Part shown: one piece after another, positions 1 to 9,978 of the stretch
How the letters are laid out: every line of letters starts with the position of its first letter
How positions within the stretch are numbered: position 1 is the stretch's first letter
Assembly (NCBI GenBank): GCA_000934455.1
Contig: KN882538.1
Span: 3,080-29,412, forward strand
Origin: Apostichopus parvimensis
Taxonomy: Eukaryota; Echinodermata; Holothuroidea; Aspidochirotida; Stichopodidae
Reading direction: 5' to 3'
Length of the DNA: 26,333 bases
Notes under the pieces: generated by a model
What the model saw: only the letters and a program-made list of their open reading frames with translations
Told to the model about the DNA's origin: nothing
The model's database searches: none
Translations under genes and position numbers: made by a program

Positions 1-380
1 ATCGTATAGATGTTTATTATCGTATCGTAACGTAAGATATCATATCGTATAATATCGTATCGTATCGTAATATATCGCATGGTATTGTGACGTATTCTAA
101 CATATTGTATCATATCAATTAAAATCGTATCGTAATTGTATGTTATCGTATCGTATCCTAGTATATCGCATGGTATTGTGACGATCCTATAATACTGTAT
201 TGTATCATTTAATATCGTATCGTTTCCTATTGTGTTATATGGGTACCGTATAATATTCTTTAATAACGTATCCTATAATATGGTATACCGTATCGCATCT
301 TATCGTCATAATATCGTATGTTATAGTATCCTATTATATCATGCCTATAATATCGTGTCGTATCGTGATGATGTGAACAA
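1..380. repeat. Decayed ATCGT/ATAAT pentamer satellite with 91-bp higher-order unit
   Basis: The stretch is built almost entirely from variants of TATCGTATCGTA and TATAATATCG, so a five- or ten-base motif has been amplified and then mutated. A longer unit is superimposed: the 20-mer TATATCGCATGGTATTGTGA starts at 71 and again at 162, so the higher-order period is 91 bases, and the sequence after both copies (CATATTGTATCAT against TACTGTATTGTATCAT) also aligns loosely. The array runs off the left edge, so its true length is unknown. It fades into ordinary sequence near 370. No reading frame is maintained. It is tandem-repeat DNA and not a regulatory array. Confidence 0.85.
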
Positions 381-1917
381 CTATACATTTACTCGTAACT
401 GAGGAACTAGATGGTAAAATTTGATTTTCAGAGTTCATTTTTTTTTACGATGCCGATAAGCACGACGTCATATGCAGGACGTAAATAAAGTTTATTATAG
501 TTTTCCCAATATTCAATGAGTTTCGAGAAATATCGTCAACATCATGATAATAAAATCTATTGGCGAGTTTTTTACAGTTCACCTGCCAAATTACTTTGGA
601 AATGAGCAGTTAATGGAGTAATAAAATCCAGCTTAGTAATTGGTATTCCTGATTTGTAATGTATAATAGTGACCTGTTTTCTAACATTCAATCAATATAA
701 ACGAAGTTATCTGTCTGGTTAGAAAATCAGTCAAGGGTAGATTTGAACTTTAATTTGTGTTATATCGAACACATTTTAAAAGCAATTATAGGCCTACAAT
801 CAGATAGTCCAAGCCAAGGGGTTGGTTGCAAAATTGTCCGCTCTAACTCTTTTACAAGGTTCGTTGTACTAAAAATTGACTTTAAATTCATCATTCTTGC
901 TATTGATTTTAGAAAATTGATAATGACCATATATATAATACAGAGTTACATTTTCGACTAGAATAAAACCAAAAAATGTCCCTTTTTTCATGATTGAAAA
1001 CTGCTTTTGGGTTATGTTGTACTTTCTGGCCAGACGTTTCCGATCTGCACATAACTAAAACTTGAAAATAACGGGTGGTAATAAATCGTCTCCTTGAAAA
1101 TGTCTCCTTATTGGTTGCCTGGCTTGCTTACTTGTTTGGATGTTTAGGACTAAATGACATCGTATGATGTACACTCTCTCATTTCACGACCTAGAAGAGG
1201 CTTCGACAACCTCAAAACCCCGTTTATCTCAATTTATAGTTAGACTTAACTTAAAGAATGTGTAAAACTGGAGTGATGTCAAAAAGTACTTTTTCTTATA
1301 AGAAGAGTCACCCGAGATAGCGCCAGGGCAGGATAAACTGAACAACTTTGATCCTTTCTCAAGCCCACTCCCCTTGGATGGAGATTGTAACCATGTGATC
1401 ACGACGGTGTTAGGTCAAAATGAAATTTCACGAGTTCCTTCGAGAGGAAGGGATGTTTAGATACTGCACTTGGTACTATACTGAATAGATGAGCGATCAA
1501 CAAATGTGTAATATGTTAATGGAATAAACCATATATACTATACACATGATGCGTTTAACAAACGGCCACGAACGGTACACCATGCAATTTCGTGGAACTA
1601 GAACATTACGACTCTATGTATTAGAGTTTAATGTTGCATTATTGTGACAATCAATGCATGTTCTAATAGTTAAGTGTGCCCTTCTGTCACCAGTTGACAC
1701 CTGGCAAGTCGTGACATTGGTTGGACACCATTTTTTCTTACTTTGATTAGATATATATATAGCTAGGCCCTAATCCGGAGTAGCCAAATATGGTTACCAT
1801 GGTTTGGTTAAAAAATGATACAAAGTTATAAACCAACGCAGCATACACATTTAAAGGAAAGAGATAACAGTATGCCAATTGCATGCAAAGGAGACGTGCA
1901 CAGGATTTAATAGAGGC
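381..1917. other. Unannotated AT-rich non-coding stretch
   Basis: I see no conserved protein frame, RNA gene or large repeat here. The open frames are short (72 codons or fewer) and their translations look like AT-rich noise. A short TA run lies near 1749-1761. Confidence 0.6.
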
Positions 1918-1953
1918 GGGGGTTGGGGGAGGGGGTTGGGGGTTGGGGATGGG
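1918..1953 (+). repeat. G-rich run with G-quadruplex pattern
   Basis: Six runs of three to five G are separated by TT, A, TT, TT and AT spacers (five Gs at 1918-1922, 1925-1929, 1931-1935 and 1938-1942, four at 1945-1948 and three at 1951-1953). This satisfies the usual G3+N1-7 intramolecular quadruplex rule on the plus strand. An open frame reads through it as a Gly-rich peptide, which is a by-product of the run. Confidence 0.8.
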
Positions 1954-2112
1954 ATTTGTAAATTCCACTGATTGTTTGAGGTATAGGGGCATGACCCTTT
2001 ACGGAAGGATGTTATGGAACTGGACGAGTGGTCTAATTCTGCTCCGACTGAATGCAAAAAATCCCTTAAATGGATGGTTAAACGGACCCGACTGCAATGT
2101 AGGTTGGCTCAA

Positions 2113-2135
2113 CCCCCCCCCCCCTCGTACCCCCC
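2113..2135. repeat. Poly-C tracts (C12 and C6)
   Basis: A run of twelve C (2113-2124) and a run of six C (2130-2135) are separated by five bases. Only two long runs are present, so this is a homopolymer region and not a full quadruplex motif. Confidence 0.85.
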
Positions 2136-2608
2136 TTTGCGCAATCTACTACTCCAAAAGGCAAGTTCGTTAGAACACCAGTCTCCATAAGAATCTTGAA
2201 TGTTGTGTATGATAGATATCATTATTATTATCTCCCTTATTATTAATATTAATATATCATATTTCATTGAGTACGGTGTTCAATATACAGTAACTATCAT
2301 CGGAAGGCAATTGTGTTCTTTCCATTTATCTTTTTGTTATCGACAGATGCGACCACATCATAAATCCTAACGGAAAATGCTTTAACAAAAATATGTATGT
2401 ATGTTTATGTTGGCTGCGGTTGTCTGTTCTTCATCTTATAATCACGTGTAAGTTGAACAACTTTACGATATAGTATATAGATTCCAACTGCATGAAGCAT
2501 TTGACGGGAACGGAAAACTTAAGCCCTTGACTTAACTTCCACGGTTATAAGCACATACGTACGCGAGTTTCAAATTGCTAGCTTACATTAGTACATACCC
2601 ACAGACCA
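2136..2608. other. Unannotated stretch with ATT-rich segment
   Basis: It contains a short ATT-rich simple-sequence segment (about 2221-2258) and a CACGTG at 2443-2448. No gene is visible. Confidence 0.55.
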
Positions 2609-2625
2609 CCCCCCCCCCCCCCCCC
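2609..2625. repeat. Poly-C homopolymer (C17)
   Basis: Seventeen consecutive C form the longest pure homopolymer in the window. In draft assemblies such runs are often mis-sized, so the exact length is uncertain. Confidence 0.9.
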
Positions 2626-3246
2626 AAACATGTCAAATGCTAGCAGGTGTAAGATATGGATGTCATAGTTTGTATAATTTTCAGGATATATGACAGCGGC
2701 TTTAGTTTATTTTATGTTTTGCTTCTATCGTCTTTGACAAAAACCATAACCATGGGACTTTTTACTAGCTGATTCTTTCCTATAAAGATGGACACAGATC
2801 GTAAATATGATTGCTTTCATTCAATCATTTGGGCCCACCGGAGATGTTTGCACAGACTTGACATCAATTTTGAAATTAGGTCAATAGAGCGATAAGCCGG
2901 TGGATACCGCACTCACGTGCTGTAATTATGTGATATCCAAAAATACACGTCAGTTACCGTTATAGTTGAATAACCAAGAGAGCAACGTCAGTCATTATAG
3001 TCAAAGTCATAATAGGACAAGATAACTTGGTATAACTTGTTGGCTACATCACAGGCGGCTGACAGTAAACGGGGACCCAGGGTAGAGACGGCCCCTGTCT
3101 CGCCCTTCCCCCTGCCCCACTTCTTAGACACGGTGTTCAGGTAACCTACTCTGATTACAATTATCTTTCTTACTTTAGAGAGACCCGCAATACTGGAAGA
3201 CAATATTGTACACAAACGTATTAACTTTCAGATTTGATTAAAGGCT
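2626..3246. other. Unannotated stretch
   Basis: No gene is visible. A CACGTG lies at 2914-2919, and the segment 3070-3120 is more GC-rich than its surroundings. A 75-codon minus-strand frame crosses that segment with no family resemblance. Confidence 0.5.
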
Positions 3247-3354
3247 ATGGGGACTACTGCATGGGCCCTTCTACTGTTGCGGGCCCTCAGGCGCTACCCG
3301 ATTACCCAACCGGCTAGTTCCTCCCTAGGCTACATCCTCAAAACTGCAGCATAA
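3247..3354 (+). CDS. GC-rich patch with a possible 35-codon frame (speculative)
   Basis: An ATG at 3247 opens 35 codons and stops at TAA 3352-3354. The predicted peptide begins MGTTAWALLLLRALRRYP, a short hydrophobic stretch followed by basic residues. The interval is clearly richer in G and C than the DNA on either side and has two GGGCCC sites about 20 bases apart. I recognise no family, and with no splice or neighbour evidence it could equally be a fragment of an old repeat. It is listed because its composition is unlike its neighbours; the coding call is weak. Confidence 0.12.
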   Translation: MGTTAWALLLLRALRRYPITQPASSSLGYILKTAA

Positions 3355-6205
3355 TTTGCATACTAATAATGTATTAAACATCAATATTTCATCGGTTACT
3401 TTGTGAAATTTGATTAAATAGGCTAGTCAATAAGTAGAGAATTTTTCATTCGTAATAGATTCTTGCTCTTGTGTGACAATATATTATAAATTGTTGTGGT
3501 TAGGATGATCTAACGTTCAAAACCAACTCAAGATTAAACCATACAGCTATAAGTGTAGTTTACTTTTGCAGGGAATCCCAAGGGTGAGGAATCCAACTGG
3601 AGGTTCAATGTAGACTCCTGTCCACGTAATGTTTATGTATGATCACCGTTTCATATCAAGCCTTCTCGTTTCGATGAGTGTTCAGAGAATTTAGAGGTAT
3701 AGGTGTGTAATTGTCAAAGCCATTCTTGCTCCCGGAACGGCCAATTAAACCCCATCCGACTGTCGAGAGTGCATACCTCAGCGTCTGACCACTTTCCTGA
3801 AACTGAGGGAGGCAAACCGTTTTCATAACTAGAAAAGCCAAATATACGTCATGTAGACACCGATCAACACAAACAACAATTTTTAAATGCGTACAAAATT
3901 TGAAGTTTGAACCGCGAAATAAGTTTGAATGGCGAACTAATGTTCTTTGGGGCATATATATACACTCTAAACACTTCACCACGTATTGACCACTAAAACA
4001 ATTGTTTCTCATTAAATAAATGTATCTGTGCACTGCTTATGCACAAATTCAATATATTTCGCTTAACTAATACAAATATTATCCTATGCATGTACTATCA
4101 ATCTTGATGACGAAATAGCCATTGTGCAAAATAATTTATTGCTATTTTGCTTACCTATTATGAAACGCCATTCGACTATTTCCGCGTTGATTTTTATCAC
4201 GGACATTTTCATCGCCATTTATGAAAGAAGCGAATCAGAAATCGGTAAATTAAAACTGGCGAGGTTATCTGGACAACGTTTATCAGTTTAACTACGTTTA
4301 ATCGCTACAAATCTGTAAAACAAGTATTGATTTTATTGTTTAGATGTCCTCGGAATGAACTCCATTTGACCATCAGTAACAGGAGGACTTTCTTCATTAA
4401 GCAAAAACAAAAGTGAAATCCGTTGAAACAAATATACATGGAGCTCAATAACACTGCATTTGAGTATGTGTTGTATATAGAAGCAAACAAGTTAGTGCAG
4501 ATATATCACATCTTAATACATAAAAGAACGAAACTTATTCAAGTTGCTGGTAGCATTTTCTGTATCTGCTTCAACTGTTATATTGAGATATGTCTGGAAT
4601 GTTACTTTAAATGGTAATATATAATGAGCCTATGTCAATATCTATTTGCCTAGCTTTATTGTTAATGATAATCCCCCAAACATGATGTAGAATTGTAACC
4701 TGCACTGATGGAAGTTATTTTTCTTGATCGATAACAATCTAACTTGAATGGAGAAACAAATCCAACTGTCACCACTAAGTTATGTAATGGATGCTAATGA
4801 TTGACTCTTACTTTCATTTAACCAGGGAGTTTTAACAACATGTTTAACATTTGTACGTTTTTCGTTTTTAATATAGTACGACAAACGACGTAAAACATGC
4901 CTACAAAACAGTTATCAAATATAAAAATGAAATGACTAAACGTGGCTGGGTATAAATGACCCGAAGATGTGCTGTGCCATGCACGCCTATTTGCGGAATA
5001 AAAGAAATATATTTCACCGTTTACGTTCAGCTCCATGGTTACACTAATAGACCTGTGGAAAATTCTTTATGATTATAAAACATCCGAACAATGATATTGT
5101 TGCTTATAATTATATTTTTGCATTTCCTGGTGCTTTTACCATAATGATTTCAAAACACTCAAGGAAAATTTAATTTAAATATTCAAATTCAAACCAGTTC
5201 TGCATTTCTAGTCATTTTACCATTTTTTCAATCACTCATAATATGGGAAATTATGTATGAATATACACATTTCTACCATTGCTATAAGTTTAACAACACG
5301 TTTTGCATTTTCCTTGCTCGTCGGCTATAAAATGATCAGAAATGCTTAGTCGATCTCACAACACATTTTACTGGATATTTTGACATTTAATGAAACATTT
5401 CGCCCCCATGACAGGCCCCTTACTGGCCCCATATTGACCGATAAGCAAACGAACGTATCAGTTTTGTGCAAACGTATTGAAGAACTCCTAAACTTCACTT
5501 TTTTATGTTAGCCTTAATTAACGTTTATCAACCGTTGTAATGGTCTTTTTATACGTGTTTTGCTTAAAGACCATTTCCATATAAATTTCCAACTTTGTAC
5601 TGTCGTTAAGGAATATATACTCCTATGATGTTAGATTCAGACTATATTTACGAATGACTCACACATCCAAGCAAACATGTTAGAGCGCAAATGTTTGTAG
5701 ACAATCGCAAATTTACAACTGCTGTATCAGTACCACATAACCAGTGTTGTGACTAAATGAATGATTGATTACGACCAGATTCAGAGACGACTTCAAGCAC
5801 TAAAGATGGAAAAGCAAGACTTTAACGGTAGATTTAATCTTTAAATTGTTTAAAACTGCTGAAAGTTGTTTTTTAACTTGAGGAGTTGTAAAACCCTCAT
5901 TACTAACACACGAGAAACATAGAGATTCTTGATTACGTTGTAATGAACAAATCCCATTCTTGTTTGCGAGATATAATGTATGAAATGTTTCTTTATAAAG
6001 TAAATTAAATGACTTGAGCAAGTCTAAAATGTCAGCGCTTGAATTGTTAGTAATATTGATTATTTATGTATTTCTTCGATATAGAGGGTTGTTATTTGTA
6101 AATGTGGCTGCATGCTGATATGAAGAAGAGGTTAACACTATCTAAATATTGTAATTGTTTAATTTGTTTTTGAAAGCATTAGAAAGTTCACTTCTTAGGG
6201 CACAA
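3355..6205. other. Long unannotated AT-rich stretch
   Basis: No RNA gene, transposon or satellite is recognisable. The longest open frame of the window, 125 codons on the minus strand (4033 down to 3656), lies here. Its peptide has no motif I know and no partner exon, and a frame of that length can arise by chance in 26 kb. Other frames are 73 codons or shorter. Confidence 0.55.
3656..4033 (-). CDS. Longest open frame in the window, 125 codons, hypothetical
   Basis: The frame starts at ATG (4031-4033 on the minus strand) and ends at a TGA next to 3656. The predicted protein is mixed in composition with scattered cysteines. It has no signal peptide, no clear membrane segment and no repeat or catalytic motif that I recognise. 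It sits in AT-rich DNA with nothing coding-like around it. I list it only because it is the longest uninterrupted frame; chance is the likeliest explanation. Confidence 0.1.
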   Translation of the reverse strand: MHRYIYLMRNNCFSGQYVVKCLECIYMPQRTLVRHSNLFRGSNFKFCTHLKIVVCVDRCLHDVYLAFLVMKTVCLPQFQESGQTLRYALSTVGWGLIGRSGSKNGFDNYTPIPLNSLNTHRNEKA

Positions 6206-6281
6206 TGACGTCACACATGGGCAGACTGGTCGCGACATACGTCACCAACGTTCAGATGACCCAAAGTGTATCGGTCACGTG
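6206..6281. promoter_or_regulatory. CRE / CRE-like / E-box cluster
   Basis: A perfect palindromic CRE, TGACGTCA, lies at 6206-6213. A CRE-like TACGTCAC follows near 6239, and a CACGTG E-box lies at 6276-6281. Three bZIP/bHLH-type motifs within 76 bases in AT-rich, CpG-poor DNA make this a candidate cis-regulatory module. There is no TATA box at a suitable distance and no coding frame downstream, so an enhancer is as likely as a promoter. Factor binding is inferred from motif identity alone. Confidence 0.3.
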
Positions 6282-6427
6282 GATCGTGAGATTTTTCTAG
6301 GCGTCGAAAACTGTATACACATTTGTCTTAATTTCCCAACAGAGGTCGATTTACTTTATTTTTTGTTGACATCAACTTCAAAATCCGAGCCAGCTTTCAT
6401 GCATTCTGTGCATCGATTCCGAGAAGT
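6282..6427. other. Unannotated spacer
   Basis: A frame beginning here runs into the following G tract and gives a Gly-rich peptide. I do not regard it as a gene. Confidence 0.5.
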
Positions 6428-6461
6428 GGGGGTGGGGGTGGGGGGGGGTGGGTCTGGTGGG
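6428..6461 (+). repeat. G-rich run with G-quadruplex pattern
   Basis: Runs of five, five and nine G (6428-6432, 6434-6438, 6440-6448) are separated by single T bases and followed by GGG and GG..GGG. Short one-base loops make this one of the stronger quadruplex candidates in the window. Confidence 0.8.
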
Positions 6462-7909
6462 TCGTATTTTAGTCCCCATGGAAGAAACTGCAGGTTGTGG
6501 GCATAAACGTTTGCGTATCACTGGTTTAAACCATCTGCCAACCTGAGCAGAGTTTTAATAAATTGTACAGAAAGAAATATAGTGTAATAATATCGTGCGA
6601 TACAGGGTCGCCAGTTTTTCAGTGACGCAACCGGCCAAAGAAGCAGCCAAATCGGTTATCAAACGCCCAATATGAATTTGCTGTCATTTATGACAATTAC
6701 CTCTATGTACGAGGATGAACTGTGGAATTGTGTGGGTTCGAAATTCGTTGCAATTGGGATCTTTAACGGAAACGTTAGGAAGTGAAACGGGTTGTTTACA
6801 AAACCCCAAGATCGTAAGTCGGACTGAACAAATATGAAATTATTGAAATCTATATTCTTTGGGAGGAATTTGACAATATTCAGCTACTATTTCTATTAAA
6901 TTGGTAGGCCATTAAAAATATATATTTGATATTTCTCTTCCCCTCACGTGCTTTTTGTTCTTGTATATGTCCATGGTTTTTAAAATTAATTGATTTTGTC
7001 TTAAGCATGTGTCGTTCCTCTGTATTGCTCAGAATACTAAAAAACCTAAGACCAAAAGGTTTTATATAAAATTGGTTTAAAAAAGGTTCCGGCCGATACA
7101 TACATACGTAAAGTAATTACTTTGACATATAATGATTTTGAATTTCAACCAGCTGTAACATCATGTGAACGACAATACCATTCCGAGGTACCGTATTTGT
7201 TTTCAGTAACATTAATTGTAAAGTAAATACTTTTCTTACGCAATCTACTGACGAGAGAAAGTTCGCATAAACTTCGCAGCGGTTCAATGATCTTACTACG
7301 ACCGGCTCGTAATTGAGAAGACAAGAAATGAGTGATAGAAAACAGCTGAATAAATATTAAAAGTTTACTTTCATAGCAGCCAACGGATCATTAAAAGCCT
7401 ACACCACGGCTCAGTTACCTGGCATGAATGAATCTGAATCAATAGCAGCTTTAACTTTTCTTGTCTATGCGACAATGTGAAACATGATAACAAAGATCTA
7501 ACACAAAAAGATATAGATCAAGATTTTCTATAATACTCCTAGAATTGATGCTTAAAGGACGTCGCTGTGTCTCACACGATGGCTGAACTAAGAGGAGAAA
7601 AGGGCGTTGGCAAAAACTGCTAGGTGTGCTCAATAAATATCTGCCATAAATCGGCTCAATTCGGCGCCTAACGTGAAAAGTGCTTTTATTTCGGTATTTG
7701 GATAGAATTTTCTTTTCAAACATAAGCTGTCAAAAATATACTCTGAAAATTTTAGAAAATTACTATCGTAAAACAGGAGGATCAACAGTGTGCTGGAATA
7801 TTCTACAAGGGTACTCGTTCTCTGCTAAAGTATATTTTGAGCTATAATTGTACGTACTTTATTACTAATGAATGACACGTGACCTGTTTGAATTGGTTTT
7901 TCCGTCACT

Positions 7910-7928
7910 CCCCCCTCCCCCAACCCCC
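7910..7928. repeat. C-rich run (C6, C5, C5)
   Basis: Three C runs (7910-7915, 7917-7921, 7924-7928) are separated by T and AA. On the minus strand this is a G-rich tract, one G run short of a full quadruplex pattern within the segment itself. Confidence 0.75.
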
Positions 7929-9877
7929 ATCGCCACAAGGTGTAACAATTAGCATATGTATGGTAATTGACCCAAGGATTGGATGACAATATCATTGCGG
8001 ATTCAGACCATTTGTATGCAAATTCGGCTACACCAATTATCGGTTCATTAACTATTGAAGATATTGTAGGCTTCTGGTGATATAACATCGGACCTAGGAA
8101 ATCTTAATACGTTACGTCGTCAATTTCCAGTGAACTGACCAAATTTTGCGATCCGAATTTTAAACAGAATAACTTTTCAGTTTATCAGTCTAAGATGGAA
8201 CCGTATGTTTTACTGCGGAAATATACGAGAGACAAAAAGGGAAAAACATTTTCTTATCCTTAATTTCTTTTCCTTTTTAAACCAAAATCTGTCTTTATGA
8301 ATATATATGTTGTCCTTTTTTTGGCCCCCAACAAATGCGTTAGTGGTATTTGTCATTTAATCGTCATAAATGCCCAAGAAAATGGTGCAATAAGCTGAAA
8401 AAATGAAAGATGAAATGCGAAACTTTATACTATAATGTTGATGGATAATAAATTGGAGAAAAAAAGTGATTTCAGGCGTATGTATTGTCGAATAAAGCAC
8501 CTACGGCGTGATCTAATCAATATATTTGTGACATTTCCAGAAAAAAAAAATGTTTTCTAGCAAACGTTTCTTTCGTTAAGTAAGTTTTGACCACCCAATT
8601 GTGGTGATATTTGTAAAATAACACTAAACGAATTCAATGTGAGTGAGTTTGTATTCATACCAGTATTCGAAGATAATTGTCTGTGGTCGTACTTAACTTC
8701 GTGGTTTTGTACTCCTATATTTGTGGTACTCGAAGCATTTTGGAAATATTTTAAAGAAGTAAGTACAATATTATACGTAATCGCGCTTAGGTCCTTGTAT
8801 TCGTACTTACACACAGGGAAAATGCGCTTGTACTTAAGCTATTTGTCACGTGTTATAGGTCCGTGTCCCATTTTAACTTACTAATGGATTCTATAAAGCA
8901 ACCTCAAACATAACTTTATCAAAATTCAATAAAATTATATACAATAAAATTAATATACTTATGAACAGAAACAACAAGTATGGACTACTCTATACATAGA
9001 TCTGGAAAATACAACAGTGGTATGTTTACCCACCCTTACCTCTACCCCTCAAAAGAAATGTAGATAATATTTTCACCGAATGGAAAAAAAGATTTTCAAA
9101 GATAATTCATTGCGCTAATAGTATTCAAACTTTTTTTTATCGCGTGTAAATAAAAAATACTAATAATAATTTGTGAAATACTTTTTTAGAGCGGAGAACA
9201 AAACAATAGAGTATAGAATCTACCGCTATCACTTCCAGAAAGAGGTTTTAAAAGTCTTTTCAACTTTAAAAGGAGGATTTATTTCCATTTGTAGAAACAG
9301 CAGAGAGACTATGTATAGGTTTTCTGTTTCATCAAAAAATTAGTAGCTGATTCATATGGTACCTTAAAAGGAACAACCCAGCCTAATTACGTACTTTATC
9401 GGTAATATATCGTGAATACCGGAATATTAAACAATTACTGTCATTGTATTTTGTTTTCGATTTTGTTTTCGTTTCTTAATGGTTACATATCAAGTTTTGT
9501 CAAATTGTCCAAATTGATGATAAAATCTTCATACACGCTATAAGGAGAAAAAAAAAACACATAAGCATGAACATGATATTAAACTTGGCCACATATATGC
9601 GTTAAAATAATTGAAGGAAAACTATTTTCTTACCGACTGTAAGCAATTTAAAATAAGTGAAACAGGATGAAAAACAAATTGTTTATCATAAATAAATTTC
9701 CACCAAAACGAAGAAATATCCTTTATACATGTGTGTACAATAACGTTGGTCAAAAAACCAACACAAACAACTGTTGTCAGCTGTTCACATAAACGGGAAA
9801 GAAATACAAACTATACAGGTGTGTTGTCTTTAGTTCGTCCATTCATTTTGAATTTCCTCAATCCCTCCACGTTCCAG

Positions 9878-9924
9878 TCCCCACCCCACCCTTCCCCACG
9901 ACACTCCACCCCACCCCACCCCCA
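9878..9924. repeat. C-rich CCCCACC-type simple sequence
   Basis: At least five runs of three or more C are spaced by A, TT or short mixed bases, so the minus strand satisfies a quadruplex pattern. The composition is abrupt compared with the flanks. Confidence 0.75.
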
Positions 9925-9960
9925 GGTAACAAAGATGTTTGACCCTATTTACTAAAGTCC

Positions 9961-9978
9961 TTCAACCACGTGGTTGAA
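9961..9978. promoter_or_regulatory. Perfect 18-bp palindrome centred on a CACGTG E-box
   Basis: TTCAACCACGTGGTTGAA is identical to its own reverse complement over all 18 bases, with the E-box CACGTG in the middle. Symmetry stops at both ends (C at 9960, T at 9979). A site this symmetric suits a homodimeric binder such as a bHLH-ZIP protein, but no gene is near and function is inferred only from symmetry. Confidence 0.45.

Larger units (their letters stand above)
6462..9960. other. Long unannotated stretch with pyrimidine runs
   Basis: No gene is visible. It contains C-rich runs at 7910-7928, a (CCCCACC)-type segment at about 9878-9924, several short A or T homopolymers, and CACGTG sites at 6945-6950, 7876-7881 and 8847-8852. 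Open frames are 90 codons or fewer and show no family resemblance. The 74-codon frame at 9731-9955 owes its Pro/His-rich end to the C-rich run. Confidence 0.55.

Noticed and set aside
6279..6506. 75-codon Gly-rich open frame
   Set aside because: The Gly-rich part is the translation of the G-rich run at 6428-6461, and the frame lacks an ATG at its first codon and any family resemblance.
9731..9955. 74-codon Pro/His-rich frame
   Set aside because: Its distinctive end is the translation of the CCCCACC-type simple sequence.
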